A stretch of 64,000 nucleotides of DNA, from contig NZ_FCOE02000005.1 of assembly GCF_001544915.2 (NCBI RefSeq), positions 310,001 through 374,000 of the forward strand, in the 5' to 3' direction. This DNA comes from Caballeronia pedi (GTDB lineage: Bacteria > Pseudomonadota > Gammaproteobacteria > Burkholderiales > Burkholderiaceae). Position 1 is the stretch's first letter; every line of letters begins with the position of its first letter. The translations under genes were made by a program, and so were the position numbers. Positions 56,394-64,000 of the stretch are shown here, in pieces. The notes beneath the pieces were generated by a model. That model saw nothing but the letters and a program-made list of their open reading frames with translations. It had not been told where the DNA came from and searched no databases.

Positions 56394-57152
56394 ATGTCAT
56401 TTCGCATCAAGGCTTTCGCCGCCGCGCTTCTCGGCTTCGTGTGCATCAGCGCATCCGCGAGCGACTGTCCGCAGTTCAGCCCGAACGGCCGCGCGCCGGT
56501 CGTCGTCAATTCGAAGATGCGCGCGGCGACGCAGGAAGTCTGCTACACCGACTTCGCGCTGCTTCATTCCGGGCTCACCAAAGGGCCGCTCTGGTCGGCG
56601 GAGCATCTGACGGCGCGCAGCGTCGAGGACGCGAAGGACAACACGCGCACCAATCGCTTCTTCGTCGAAAAACGTCTGCCGCCCGGCGAGAGCGCGCAGC
56701 TTTCCGATTACAAGAAGAGCGGTTATGACCGCGGCCACATGAGCCCCGCTGGCGATCGCGCGAGCAAGAAAGGCATGGCCGAATCGTTCTCGCTCGCGAA
56801 CATCGTGCCGCAGGACCCGTCGAACAATCGGCGCATCTGGTCGCGGATCGAACAGGCGGTGCGCCGGCTGACGGAAGAATCGGGCGAAGCGTATGTCGTG
56901 ACCGGGCCGCTCTTCTCCGGACGACAGTTGCAGACGATCGGCGAATCGCGCGTGTTCGTGCCGACGCAGTTGTACAAGGTAGTCTATTTGCCGCAGCGTG
57001 ATGTCGCGTTCGCGGTGGTGGTCGAAAACACGCCGACGAACACGTACACGATGAAAACCGTGCGCGAACTGGAATCGATGAGCGGTCTCGCGTTTCCCGG
57101 CATCCCGGACGGACTGAAGGACAAGCGACCTGGAGGATTACGAGGTGTTTAA
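56394..57152 (+). CDS. Exported DNA/RNA non-specific endonuclease
   Basis: The 252-residue protein has a signal peptide (cleavage near ISASA) and a NUC1 (beta-beta-alpha-metal) nuclease domain. The catalytic motif DRGH is at 112-115 (YDRGHMSPAGDRA), with the metal-binding Asn in QDPSNNRRIWSRIE. Secreted nucleases of this family degrade both DNA and RNA, serving nutrition or defence. No immunity-protein gene is evident. Its end overlaps the start of the next small gene by eight bases. Confidence 0.9.
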   Translation: MSFRIKAFAAALLGFVCISASASDCPQFSPNGRAPVVVNSKMRAATQEVCYTDFALLHSGLTKGPLWSAEHLTARSVEDAKDNTRTNRFFVEKRLPPGESAQLSDYKKSGYDRGHMSPAGDRASKKGMAESFSLANIVPQDPSNNRRIWSRIEQAVRRLTEESGEAYVVTGPLFSGRQLQTIGESRVFVPTQLYKVVYLPQRDVAFAVVVENTPTNTYTMKTVRELESMSGLAFPGIPDGLKDKRPGGLRGV

Positions 57153-57405
57153 GCCATTTGCGAACGATACTGATGTGCTGAACATCGCGGGCGACGCGGT
57201 CAGCATCGAAAACGGCATGAAGCGTCTGACGATCAGCGGCGATCTGACGATTGCCCGCGACAAGGCCGGACTCGCGAACGCGCTTGCGCTGCACAAGGCG
57301 CTCGGCGCGATCGTCGAAGCCTTGCAGAGCGATGCGTCGCTGCCCGCGAAGCTGCCTGACGAACCGAACGCGCCGTCCGGCACCGCCGACAATCCGTTCA
57401 TCTGA
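57145..57405 (+). CDS. Small protein overlapping the nuclease gene
   Basis: The 86-residue product starts at a GTG at 57145, eight bases after GGAGG. The sequence (LNIAGDAVSIENGMKRLTIS then GDLTIARDKAGLANALALHK) has no signal or membrane segment; I recall similar conserved hypothetical proteins in Burkholderia without a function. It is translationally linked to the nuclease, yet is not basic or exported in the way an inhibitor would need to be. Confidence 0.7.
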   Translation: MFKPFANDTDVLNIAGDAVSIENGMKRLTISGDLTIARDKAGLANALALHKALGAIVEALQSDASLPAKLPDEPNAPSGTADNPFI

Positions 57406-57441
57406 AGCGGCGGCCGTAACAGAGCCCTGCGGAGAAGCGAA

Positions 57442-57957
57442 GTGATCGAATGCCATGTGGGACCGAGTCCGCTCGGACACATTCTGTATCGCGCCGACAA
57501 TGACTGTCTGACGGGACTCTTTTTCGTCGGACAGAAGCATTTTCCTGCCGGTCTCCCGGAAGCGGTGCTGTCCGACACGCCGCCCCGCGCGCGCGTGATC
57601 GCGCAGGCGCAAGAGCAGATCGGCGAGTACTTCGCCGGGGCGCGTCAGGAATTTTCGGTCGCGCTGCAACTCGACGGCACAACGTTTCAGCGCCAGGTCT
57701 GGGATGCGCTGCGGCAGATTCCTTTCGGCGACGCCTGGACCTACGGCGATCTCGCGCGACGGCTGGGTTTGCCCGCGGGCGCGTCGCGTGCCGTTGGCGG
57801 CGCGAACGGGCGCAATCCCGTCGCGATCATCGTGCCGTGTCATCGCGTGATCGGCGTCGATGGTGAACTGACGGGTTACGCGGGCGGCGTCGAGCGCAAG
57901 CGCCATTTGCTCACGCTGGAAGGCGGGCCGGGGCGCGAGCAGCTCGCGCTCTTTTGA
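57442..57957 (+). CDS. ogt: Methylated-DNA-protein cysteine methyltransferase
   Basis: The 171-residue protein repairs O6-alkylguanine by moving the alkyl group to its own Cys. The active-site motif VPCHRVIG places the acceptor at C133, preceded by the DNA-recognition helix ARRLGLPAGASRAVGGANGR. The length and single domain fit Ogt rather than Ada. The start is a GTG behind GGAG. A strong terminator follows. No LexA box was noted upstream. Confidence 0.93.
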   Translation: MIECHVGPSPLGHILYRADNDCLTGLFFVGQKHFPAGLPEAVLSDTPPRARVIAQAQEQIGEYFAGARQEFSVALQLDGTTFQRQVWDALRQIPFGDAWTYGDLARRLGLPAGASRAVGGANGRNPVAIIVPCHRVIGVDGELTGYAGGVERKRHLLTLEGGPGREQLALF

Positions 57958-57981
57958 CAGGTCGCGTTCGACGCAATACGT

Positions 57982-58020
57982 AAAAAAGCCCGCGAACCGG
58001 AATGGTTCGCGGGCTTTTTT
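57982..58020. terminator. Bidirectional intrinsic terminator
   Basis: AAAAAAGCCCGCGAACC pairs over 17 bp with GGTTCGCGGGCTTTTTT around a five-base loop, with T-runs on both strands. It separates ogt and the convergent OmpA-family gene. Confidence 0.93.
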
Positions 58021-58042
58021 GTCGATGCCGTGCTTCGGCGTA

Positions 58043-58750
58043 TTACGGCGCGAGCGTCACTTCCACGCGACGATTTTCCGCACGGCCTGCAATCGTTGCG
58101 TTCGACGCGATCGGATTCGCCTTGCCGAATCCCTTCATCGCGTAATTGTCGGCATTCAGGCCGTGACCCTTGAGGTAGTCGAGCACAGACTGCGCGCGAC
58201 GCTGGGACAGACCGACGTTATACGCATCCGGGCCGGTCGAATCCGTGAAGCCTTCGACCGTGACGGACGCAAACTTCGCGCCCTTCGAGTCAACGACGAG
58301 CTTGTCCAGAATACGCTTGGCGTTCGGCGTCAGGGCAGCGCTGTCGAACGCGAAGTTGGTCTTCTCGTCCAGCGTGATCTTGCGCGGTGCCGGGGCCGGG
58401 ACCGCCGGCGCGGGAGCCGGCTGCGGTTCCGCCACCGGCGCGGCGGGCGCCGGCTGCGCCGGCGTCGCGCAGTTGAAAATTACGCTGCGCGGATCATTGG
58501 CGGCCTGCGTGCCAGCGAGCGTCTGGAGCAGATTCACGTTTTGATTGCCGCACATCTTCTGGGCGGCAGCCATACAGGCGCTGCCACTCCCGAACACGCC
58601 GTAGCATTCGGCGCGATACGCCTTCTGGCCATCCGCCGTTTGAATCGTACTGATATTGAAAGCCGGTCCCGTGGTGGACGAGCAACCCGCCAGTGCAGCA
58701 GCGGCGATAAGACTAACGGCAAGGGTTTTCGTGAGCATCTTGGTGTTCAT
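58043..58750 (-). CDS. OmpA-family outer-membrane lipoprotein
   Basis: The 235-residue protein has a lipoprotein signal with lipobox LAGC (Cys23), a small Cys-containing middle part (ECYGVFGSGSACMAAAQKMC), a Pro/Ala linker, and a C-terminal OmpA peptidoglycan-binding domain (FAFDSAALTPNAKRILDKLV, VEGFTDSTGPDAYNVGLSQR, RAQSVLDYLKGHGL). It probably links the outer membrane to the cell wall. Start codons at 58750 and 58738 lack good ribosome sites, so the N-terminus is slightly uncertain. Confidence 0.9.
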   Translation of the reverse strand: MNTKMLTKTLAVSLIAAAALAGCSSTTGPAFNISTIQTADGQKAYRAECYGVFGSGSACMAAAQKMCGNQNVNLLQTLAGTQAANDPRSVIFNCATPAQPAPAAPVAEPQPAPAPAVPAPAPRKITLDEKTNFAFDSAALTPNAKRILDKLVVDSKGAKFASVTVEGFTDSTGPDAYNVGLSQRRAQSVLDYLKGHGLNADNYAMKGFGKANPIASNATIAGRAENRRVEVTLAP

Positions 58751-59184
58751 GCGAGTCAATGTGAAAGCGCGAAGCCGCTGAAAGCGCGCCTCATTCCAGG
58801 CCCGGGCTCATGCCCAAAGGCTGCGGGCAGATTCATGGTTCGATTTCGGACGGTCTTATCCTTCGATAAGCAATCCGAAAGCCGCCGGATTGTAGCCCGA
58901 CGATTTGCGCAACTTAAGCGGACAACTCCCAAATCGAAGATGCATTTGCCCAACGGTGCGCAATTCGCGGATCGCGTTCTGCTGCTCCAATTGATAGGTC
59001 GTCGTCTGGGTTTGCTGCGCGCGAGCAAATACATTGCGCGTTTTGAATAAGCGCCTGATATTACGTTGCTGAAACAGCGCAACGTAATAAGTCATCTGCT
59101 CGACGAATTACGAAGACTCGCAACCGTAACGACCCATTGCACACGATCGATACTGCTTATTCACGCGCAATAAAACGCGCGGAT
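58751..59184. other. Leader region upstream of the OmpA-family gene
   Basis: No gene is supported here. The region is AT-richer than its neighbours and probably holds the promoter and a long leader for the OmpA-family gene. A strong inverted repeat lies at 59059-59089. Confidence 0.45.
59059..59089. repeat. Inverted repeat with 11-bp arms
   Basis: TATTACGTTGC and GCAACGTAATA are perfect reverse complements separated by nine bases. There is no T-run. It lies about 310 bases upstream of the OmpA-family start and 95 bases downstream of the small exported protein's stop, so it could be an operator or an RNA hairpin. Confidence 0.75.
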
Positions 59185-59460
59185 TCAAATCATGGGCTTG
59201 CGCTTTGAACGGTCTTGCAGAGGCGATTCGCTCGCGCTGCGCATCGGGTCGATCGGCTTGAGGATGCGCGAATCGCCCGGCTCGGCGGGCATGCGCGAGA
59301 AAATGTCGCGGTCGGCGCGGAATTCGAAGGGCACAGCCGACAGAATGCGCGCGTCGGCCAAAGGTTCGAGCGCATGAACCGGCGCGGCGGCCGTGGCAAA
59401 AAGGACAAAAAAGCTGGCGGCGAGCGCGAGGGCGCCCGGCATCGAGTGCGAACGTTGCAT
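59185..59460 (-). CDS. Possible small exported protein
   Basis: The 91-residue product has a plausible signal peptide (ALALAASFFVLFATAAAPVHA) and a short charged mature part. There is no ribosome-binding site before the ATG and I recognise no family, so this is tentative. A competing plus-strand frame lacks a signal peptide or any feature. Confidence 0.45.
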   Translation of the reverse strand: MQRSHSMPGALALAASFFVLFATAAAPVHALEPLADARILSAVPFEFRADRDIFSRMPAEPGDSRILKPIDPMRSASESPLQDRSKRKPMI

Positions 59461-59801
59461 GACGAGGAGAAGGCAAAGTGGGCGCGCGAGCGCCGGGATG
59501 GATCAGCCGAAGGAGACACACGGCGTCCGTGTACAGCATGAAGCGTCATTTCAACAGCACGCGCGCCGCTTGCCCATGAGAGTGTTCTCAAAGATTTCCT
59601 GTTCGCGAGCAGCGACTCTCATTCGTCGCGACGACCGGGCGTGAAAAATGCTCGGAAGATACGTTCATTCGCGCACGAGAAAGCGCGCGACGGCTCTGCG
59701 GCAGCATCGACCGGCACGGCGGGCAGCCCAAGCCTGCCAAGAGTCAGCCATAATGCGCGTTCGCAAAAACGCCCGAACGCCCAAGTAAAAACGAAAATGC
59801 C
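59461..59801. other. Intergenic region upstream of the KaiC-like gene
   Basis: No gene is supported. It should contain the promoter of the KaiC-like/receiver operon, but no clear -35/-10 pair or operator was found by eye. Confidence 0.4.
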
Positions 59802-61316
59802 ATGAATCAAGACGATAACCACTCGACCGGTCAACCGAGGCCGCCCGCGGCCAACGACGGCAACGTCACGACCGGCGTCGCGGGCCTGGATGACATCCTG
59901 GGCGGCGGCCTCGTCGAAGGCGGCCTGTATCTGATCGAAGGGATGGCGGGCGCGGGCAAGACGATTCTCTCGTCGCAGATCGGCTTTCACCGCGTGGCGC
60001 AGGGCGACATGGTGCTGTACATCACGCTGATCGCCGAATCGCACACCAAGCTCCTGTCGCATCTGCGAGGACTTTCGTTCTACAACGCCGACGCCATCTC
60101 CGACCGGATGCTGTTCGTCTCCGGCTATCACGAACTGATGCGCGACGGCCTGTCAGGCTTTCTCGCGCTGATCGCGTCGACCATCAAGACGAGCCGGCCG
60201 CGCTTCATGGTCATCGACGGCTTTCGCAGCGCGCGCGAATTCAGCTCGACGGAACTCGAGCTCTCGCAATTCATCCACGAACTTTCGGCCTTCGTGAGCG
60301 CGGCGCGCTGCACGACGCTGATCCTCGCGCCGCTGTCGGGCAACGAACCGCATCCGGAACACACGCTCGTCGACGGGCTCATCGAACTGAACCGCTACAA
60401 CACGGGCATGCGGCGCGCCCGCGAGATCGAAGTCCACAAGCTGCGCGCCCGCGATCATCTGCTCGGCAAGCACTTCTTCAAGATCACGGAAGCCGGCCTC
60501 GTGACGTTTCCGCGCATCGAGGCGTCGCCTGCCAACGAGCAAAGCGCGCCACCCGATTTCAAGAACAAGCTCGCCTTCGCGTTCCCCGATTTCGACCAGA
60601 TGCTCGGCGGCGGCGTCGTGCGCGGCTCGACGACCACGCTCATCGGGCCATCGGGGATCGGCAAGACACTGCTGTCGCTCAAGTTTCTGCAGGCGGGCGT
60701 CGATCGCGGCGAGCGCTGCGTCTATTTCGGCCTCTACGAATCGCCCCAGCGGCTGCTCGCCAAGGCGCAGTCGGTCGGCACCGATCTCACGCCGGCCGTG
60801 CAGGACGGACGTCTCAAGATCCACTGGCATCCGGCCGTCGAACTGGCGATCGACGAACTCGCCGTCGAACTGGTGAACGCGGTCAAAAACGCGCAGGCGT
60901 CGCGGCTCGTGGTCGACGGCATCGACGGACTGCTTCAGTCCGCGAACCGCACCGAGCGCGTCGGGCTCTTTGTCAACGCGCTCACGCACCGGCTGCGCGA
61001 CGCGGGCGTGACCACGCTCCTCACCGAAGAACTACCGCTCTACGGCGATTCGACCCTGCCCGCGACGCTGCGCGCGTCCGCGATGACGGAGAACATCGTG
61101 CTGATGCGCTATGTTGAGGCGAACTCCGCGCTCTATCGCATGGTGTCGGTGGTCAAGCAGCGCGAAGGTCCGCACGATTCGGCCATCCGCCGGCTCACGA
61201 TCGATTCGCGCGGCCTGCATCTCAGCGAAGGCTTCATCGGCCCGACGGGTCTGCTGTCCGGACACCCGTCGGCTGCGCCCGCGCTCTCTGTGTCGGACCC
61301 CGGCGCGCGCGCATGA
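59802..61316 (+). CDS. KaiC-like double-ATPase protein
   Basis: The 504-residue protein holds two RecA/KaiC-type ATPase domains. Domain 1 has TGVAGLDDILGGGLVEGG and Walker A GMAGAGKT (47-54); domain 2 has PDFDQMLGGGVVRGSTTTLI and Walker A GPSGIGKT near 283. Each domain has a single acidic residue in the catalytic segment (LIAESHTKL and GLYESPQRL), where cyanobacterial KaiC has Glu-Glu. No KaiA or KaiB gene is present. The stop overlaps the start of a receiver-domain gene, suggesting signalling rather than a clock. Confidence 0.9.
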   Translation: MNQDDNHSTGQPRPPAANDGNVTTGVAGLDDILGGGLVEGGLYLIEGMAGAGKTILSSQIGFHRVAQGDMVLYITLIAESHTKLLSHLRGLSFYNADAISDRMLFVSGYHELMRDGLSGFLALIASTIKTSRPRFMVIDGFRSAREFSSTELELSQFIHELSAFVSAARCTTLILAPLSGNEPHPEHTLVDGLIELNRYNTGMRRAREIEVHKLRARDHLLGKHFFKITEAGLVTFPRIEASPANEQSAPPDFKNKLAFAFPDFDQMLGGGVVRGSTTTLIGPSGIGKTLLSLKFLQAGVDRGERCVYFGLYESPQRLLAKAQSVGTDLTPAVQDGRLKIHWHPAVELAIDELAVELVNAVKNAQASRLVVDGIDGLLQSANRTERVGLFVNALTHRLRDAGVTTLLTEELPLYGDSTLPATLRASAMTENIVLMRYVEANSALYRMVSVVKQREGPHDSAIRRLTIDSRGLHLSEGFIGPTGLLSGHPSAAPALSVSDPGARA

Positions 61317-61669
61317 AAAAAATCCTCGTCGTCGACGATGAATTCGACATTCTGACCACGTGGCGGCTCGTCCTCGAAATGGAGGGCTACGAGGTTTCGA
61401 CCGCGTCCAACGGACGCAGCGCGCTCGACGCGGTGCGCGCGAATCCGCCCGCGCTCGTCATCACCGACTGGATGATGCCGCACATGGACGGCGTCGAGCT
61501 GATCCGCAATCTGGCCAAGAGCGACGGGCTCGCGAACGTGCCCGTGATTCTGATGAGCGCCGCCGCCAATGCGCCCGCGCTCGAGCATCCGCACGCGCAG
61601 TTCCGCCGCAAGCCGCTGTCCATCGACGATCTGATCGCCACGGTCAAAAGCCTGATCGGACCGGCGTAA
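61313..61669 (+). CDS. Stand-alone response-regulator receiver protein
   Basis: The 118-residue protein is a single receiver domain. It has the acidic pair D8-D9 (VVDDEFD), the phosphorylation site D52 (VITDWMMPHMDG), S82 and K100 (RRKPLSI). There is no output domain, so it must act by binding a partner. It overlaps the KaiC-like gene by four bases (ATGA), and no histidine kinase is encoded nearby. Confidence 0.93.
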   Translation: MKKILVVDDEFDILTTWRLVLEMEGYEVSTASNGRSALDAVRANPPALVITDWMMPHMDGVELIRNLAKSDGLANVPVILMSAAANAPALEHPHAQFRRKPLSIDDLIATVKSLIGPA

Positions 61670-61755
61670 CACGCGCTGGGCACGCGACGTGCTGCACAGG
61701 TGCGCTCCGGCGCAACCGGACTTACGAGAAACCGCTCAACCGAAAGGGAGGCACC

Positions 61756-62010
61756 ATGGTGCAGGATCAAGTGGAAGGCGCGGCGCAAAAGGTCGTCGGC
61801 AAGGTGCAGGATGCGGTCGGCGCACTGACGGGCGATGAAGCCACGCAAGCCGAAGGCAAGGTACGGCAGGCGTATGGCACCTTTCAGCAGAGCTACGGGC
61901 AGACCGTCGACAACGTGCGCCTGGCGGTCGCGAGCCAGCCGATTCAGGGCGTGCTGATCGCGGCGGCGGTCGGTTTCGTGCTCGGCGCGTTGTGGAATCG
62001 CGATCGCTGA
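61756..62010 (+). CDS. CsbD-like stress protein with a membrane anchor
   Basis: The 84-residue product starts behind GGGAGG. Residues 1-40 match CsbD (DQVEGAAQKVVGKVQDAVGA), a small stress-induced family. The C-terminus adds a hydrophobic helix and basic end (IQGVLIAAAVGFVLGALWNR), as in ElaB/YqjD ribosome-associated membrane proteins. Ordinary CsbD proteins are soluble, so this combination is uncommon. It follows the receiver gene by 86 bases. Confidence 0.8.
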   Translation: MVQDQVEGAAQKVVGKVQDAVGALTGDEATQAEGKVRQAYGTFQQSYGQTVDNVRLAVASQPIQGVLIAAAVGFVLGALWNRDR

Positions 62011-62049
62011 TGTCGATGCGCGGCTCGCCGCACGTTTGACGAATCGACG

Positions 62050-62081
62050 CAAGGCCGGCTCGGGAAACCGCGCCGGCCTTG
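62050..62081. terminator. Probable terminator between convergent genes
   Basis: CAAGGCCGGC and GCCGGCCTTG form a 10-bp stem with a 12-base loop, followed by TCGTTT. The T-run is short, so termination may be partial. Confidence 0.6.
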
Positions 62082-62086
62082 TCGTT

Positions 62087-62767
62087 TCATGGCGTCTCGC
62101 GCGCGACGCCCAAAATTGCCGCGGTCCGCGCGCAACCGATGGCGAGCGCGACGGCCGCGACAGCAAGCGCGCCGTGCGTGCCATTGAACGCCGCCGTGGC
62201 CGCGAGGCCGCATGACGCCAGGCCGCTCAGCAGGCTCGCGACGGGCACGCCGGCACGGCCGCCCATTGCGAGCGACAAGTGCGCGCCGATGAGCGCCACC
62301 ATCGCGACGACCGACACCACGGCCAGCGACCCCGATTGCACCCCGAGCACATAGGCGAGCGCCGCGCACGCGCCGGCGCACACGAGATGCAGTGGCTGAA
62401 GGTTGACGCTTTCACGACGACGCGCCCACGCGCCTGCAAGATGAACCAGCGCGGCAACGGCGCCGCCCGCGAGCACCGCGTACGCGCTGTTCGAGCTGGG
62501 CAACACCCACGCGACGAACGCGACCGTTGCGAACAGCGTCTGCGTCGACGTGTTCGCCGCGCTCCGGCCGAAGCGAAAGCCGACGCATCCCGCGACGAAC
62601 GCAAGCAACAGCGCGATCGCACCCGACGCGCCGCTCGCGCCACACGCCACGATGAGCACGGCGCCGGCCGCCCACAATCCGCGCGAACGCGCCGCGTCCG
62701 CGCGCATCGAAGCGCCCGCCGACAGCGCCGCGAGCACGCAGAGCGCGCCGGCCAGAGCATCGGACAT
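62087..62767 (-). CDS. Multi-span membrane protein of unknown function
   Basis: The 226-residue product consists of about seven to eight hydrophobic Ala-rich helices with short loops, such as ALAGALCVLAALSAGASM and GAIALLLAFVAGCVGFRFGR. I do not recognise a family. It lies 11 bases after the fumarylacetoacetate-hydrolase-family gene on the same strand, so is probably co-transcribed; whether it transports that enzyme's substrate is unknown. Confidence 0.65.
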   Translation of the reverse strand: MSDALAGALCVLAALSAGASMRADAARSRGLWAAGAVLIVACGASGASGAIALLLAFVAGCVGFRFGRSAANTSTQTLFATVAFVAWVLPSSNSAYAVLAGGAVAALVHLAGAWARRRESVNLQPLHLVCAGACAALAYVLGVQSGSLAVVSVVAMVALIGAHLSLAMGGRAGVPVASLLSGLASCGLAATAAFNGTHGALAVAAVALAIGCARTAAILGVARETP

Positions 62768-62778
62768 AGGTTGCTCCC

Positions 62779-63570
62779 TCAGACGGCCAGCACGTTCGAC
62801 AGCGTGCCGATGCCCGCGATCGACACATCCACGCGCGCGCCGTCCTTGATCGAGCCGACGCCAATCGAGGTGCCGCACGCGATCACGTCGCCGGGCACGA
62901 GCGTCATGTCCTGCGACAGCAGGCTCACCTGCTCGGCGGGCGAGAAGATCATGTCGTCGAGCGGATAGTTCTGGCGCTCGACGCCTTCGAGCGTCGTCAC
63001 GACGTTCGCTGTGCGCCAGTCGAACCCGGTCGCGATGGAAGGCCCGAGACACGTGAACGTATCGAAGCCCTTCGAGCGGCACCATTGCGCGAAGTTGGGA
63101 TCTTCCTGCAACAGCTCGATCGCGGTGACGTCGTTCACGCATGTATAGCCGAAGATCGCCGCTTCGGCCTCTTCCACCGACGCGCCGCTCACCGTCTTGC
63201 CGATCACGATGCCGAGTTCGCCCTCATACGCGATCTTGCCTTGATAGCTCTTCGGCCGGCGGATCGACTCGTGCGGCCCGATCACCGACATCGGCGGCTT
63301 GATCAGGAAAAGCGGATGCTGCGGCGGCGCCTTGTCGAGCTTCTGCGACAGCGCGTAGTAGTTGTTCCACAGCGCGATGACCTTGCTCGGCTGGCACGGC
63401 GCGAGCAAGGTGAGATCGTCGGCGGCGTAGGAGATGTCGGTCGGGCGCGGGTTGTCGAACATCGTGCCGTCGTGCTGCACGACGCGGCCCGAATGCTGAT
63501 CGAGCGTGCCGAAGCCGATGCTGCCGGCGCCATCGCGAAAACGAATCCAGTGTGTCAAGTGTGGCTCCAT
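62779..63570 (-). CDS. Fumarylacetoacetate-hydrolase-family protein
   Basis: The 263-residue enzyme belongs to the FAH fold: KIAYEGELGIVIGK with metal-binding Glu residues, FGYTCVNDVTAIELLQED, FDTFTCLGPSIATG and a late GDVIACGTSIGVGSI. Family members hydrolyse or decarboxylate beta-keto acids; this length fits ureidoglycolate lyase, hydratase/decarboxylase or oxaloacetate decarboxylase types. An in-frame ATG at 63594, with GGAGGAGGGG some distance upstream, is an alternative start. Confidence 0.88.
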   Translation of the reverse strand: MEPHLTHWIRFRDGAGSIGFGTLDQHSGRVVQHDGTMFDNPRPTDISYAADDLTLLAPCQPSKVIALWNNYYALSQKLDKAPPQHPLFLIKPPMSVIGPHESIRRPKSYQGKIAYEGELGIVIGKTVSGASVEEAEAAIFGYTCVNDVTAIELLQEDPNFAQWCRSKGFDTFTCLGPSIATGFDWRTANVVTTLEGVERQNYPLDDMIFSPAEQVSLLSQDMTLVPGDVIACGTSIGVGSIKDGARVDVSIAGIGTLSNVLAV

Positions 63571-63747
63571 GTTTAAAGGAGCGCGGGCGTACATGGCCCG
63601 CGCTCTCGTCCCCTCCTCCTGAAACTCAGATCAGGCCCGCGCCGCGCGCTCACTGGTACTGCGTTCCTCGCGCGCCCGTCTCCTGAACGTGACGGTCCAC
63701 GCCGCCTCCTTTCGAGGCGGCGGACGTGTGCGCGTTTCAGACGGCTT

Positions 63748-64000
63748 TCAGATGGCGCCGAGGCTTCTCAGCGTGGCGACCTGTTCGGGCGTGTAGCCAA
63801 GTTCGGCCATGACTTCGTCGGTATGCTCACCGAGCAGCGGCGAGCGCTCGACCTCGGTGGGGCTGTCGGACAGCTTGATCGGATTGCCGACCGTGAGATA
63901 TTTGCCGCGCACCGGATGATCCACTTCGACGACCGTGCCGGTCTTGCGCAACGACGGCTCTTCTGCGATTTCCTTCATCGAGAGAATCGGGCCGCACGGA
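63748..64000 (-). CDS. CaiB/BaiF-family CoA-transferase, C-terminal end, partial
   Basis: The gene runs in from beyond the right edge; 83 codons are visible. The product reads [20 protein letters not shown] and then [20 protein letters not shown], ending with [20 protein letters not shown]. These are the C-terminal signatures of class III CoA-transferases such as formyl-CoA:oxalate CoA-transferase. The catalytic Asp lies outside the window, so the acids transferred cannot be told. Confidence 0.85.
   Translation of the reverse strand, partial: PCGPILSMKEIAEEPSLRKTGTVVEVDHPVRGKYLTVGNPIKLSDSPTEVERSPLLGEHTDEVMAELGYTPEQVATLRSLGAI

Noticed and set aside
59393..59644. Plus-strand 83-codon frame opposite the small exported protein
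   Set aside because: No plausible domain or signal; the start region lies within the opposing gene's signal-peptide codons.
59802..61316. A circadian clock gene cluster
   Set aside because: KaiC-like domains alone do not make a clock; kaiA and kaiB are absent and catalytic residues differ.

Overview
The window is one contiguous stretch of a G+C-rich proteobacterial chromosome. Gene content and style (MHS-family transporter, DUF4148 and YXWGXW small proteins, paoABC, PQQ dehydrogenase, divergent MocR/gabTD, an abundant intergenic hairpin with TTTCTTTGC arms) point to a Burkholderiaceae member, most likely Paraburkholderia or Caballeronia. That placement is an inference; there is no rRNA or core marker gene to confirm it. 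No tRNA, rRNA, CRISPR array, insertion sequence, integrase or prophage was found. Coding density is high, and the G+C bias opens many long false reading frames opposite real genes.

Layout. 1-3.3 kb: start of a sedolisin-type protease, a GFA protein, an unrecognised acyltransferase-like protein and an isochorismatase-fold hydrolase. 3.6-8.2 kb: periplasmic aldehyde oxidoreductase paoABC with a MocA-type molybdopterin cytidylyltransferase behind a terminator. 8.4-13.1 kb: a DUF2335 pair, a glycosyltransferase, a fused DUF4130-UdgX DNA-repair protein behind a near-perfect LexA box, and small proteins. 13.2-17.5 kb: a chemoreceptor, an M20 amidohydrolase and an AT-rich islet with one secreted orphan. 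17.7-22.1 kb: GabR-like regulator divergent from gabTD. 22.2-28.3 kb: metallophosphoesterase, and a leftward run of ABC exporter, msrB, isochorismatase-like protein and patatin. 28.5-32.9 kb: cupin, 3-hydroxyacyl-CoA dehydrogenase, glutathione transferase, epoxide-hydrolase-like enzyme and LysR regulator. 33-37.6 kb: envelope proteins, an ECF sigma/anti-sigma/Spy-like trio, and a DUF1800-DUF1501 pair.

37.6-38.3 kb is filled by a large imperfect inverted repeat with two 14-bp hairpins. 38.3-41.3 kb is a translationally coupled PQQ dehydrogenase, dihaem cytochrome c and ankyrin operon. 44.4-49.6 kb is a branched-chain acyl-CoA (valine/isobutyrate type) operon with a divergent AraC regulator. 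50.7-58.8 kb holds transporters (MHS, YnfA, MATE), hydrolases, a secreted nuclease, ogt and an OmpA lipoprotein. 59.8-62 kb carries a KaiC-like double ATPase overlapped by a lone receiver protein, then a CsbD-like protein. The right end holds a fumarylacetoacetate-hydrolase-family enzyme and the end of a CaiB/BaiF CoA-transferase.

The most notable points are the LexA-controlled UdgX with an altered basic loop, the paired-hairpin inverted repeat, the KaiC-like/receiver module, and the PQQ dehydrogenase with a D-x-D metal-site signature.
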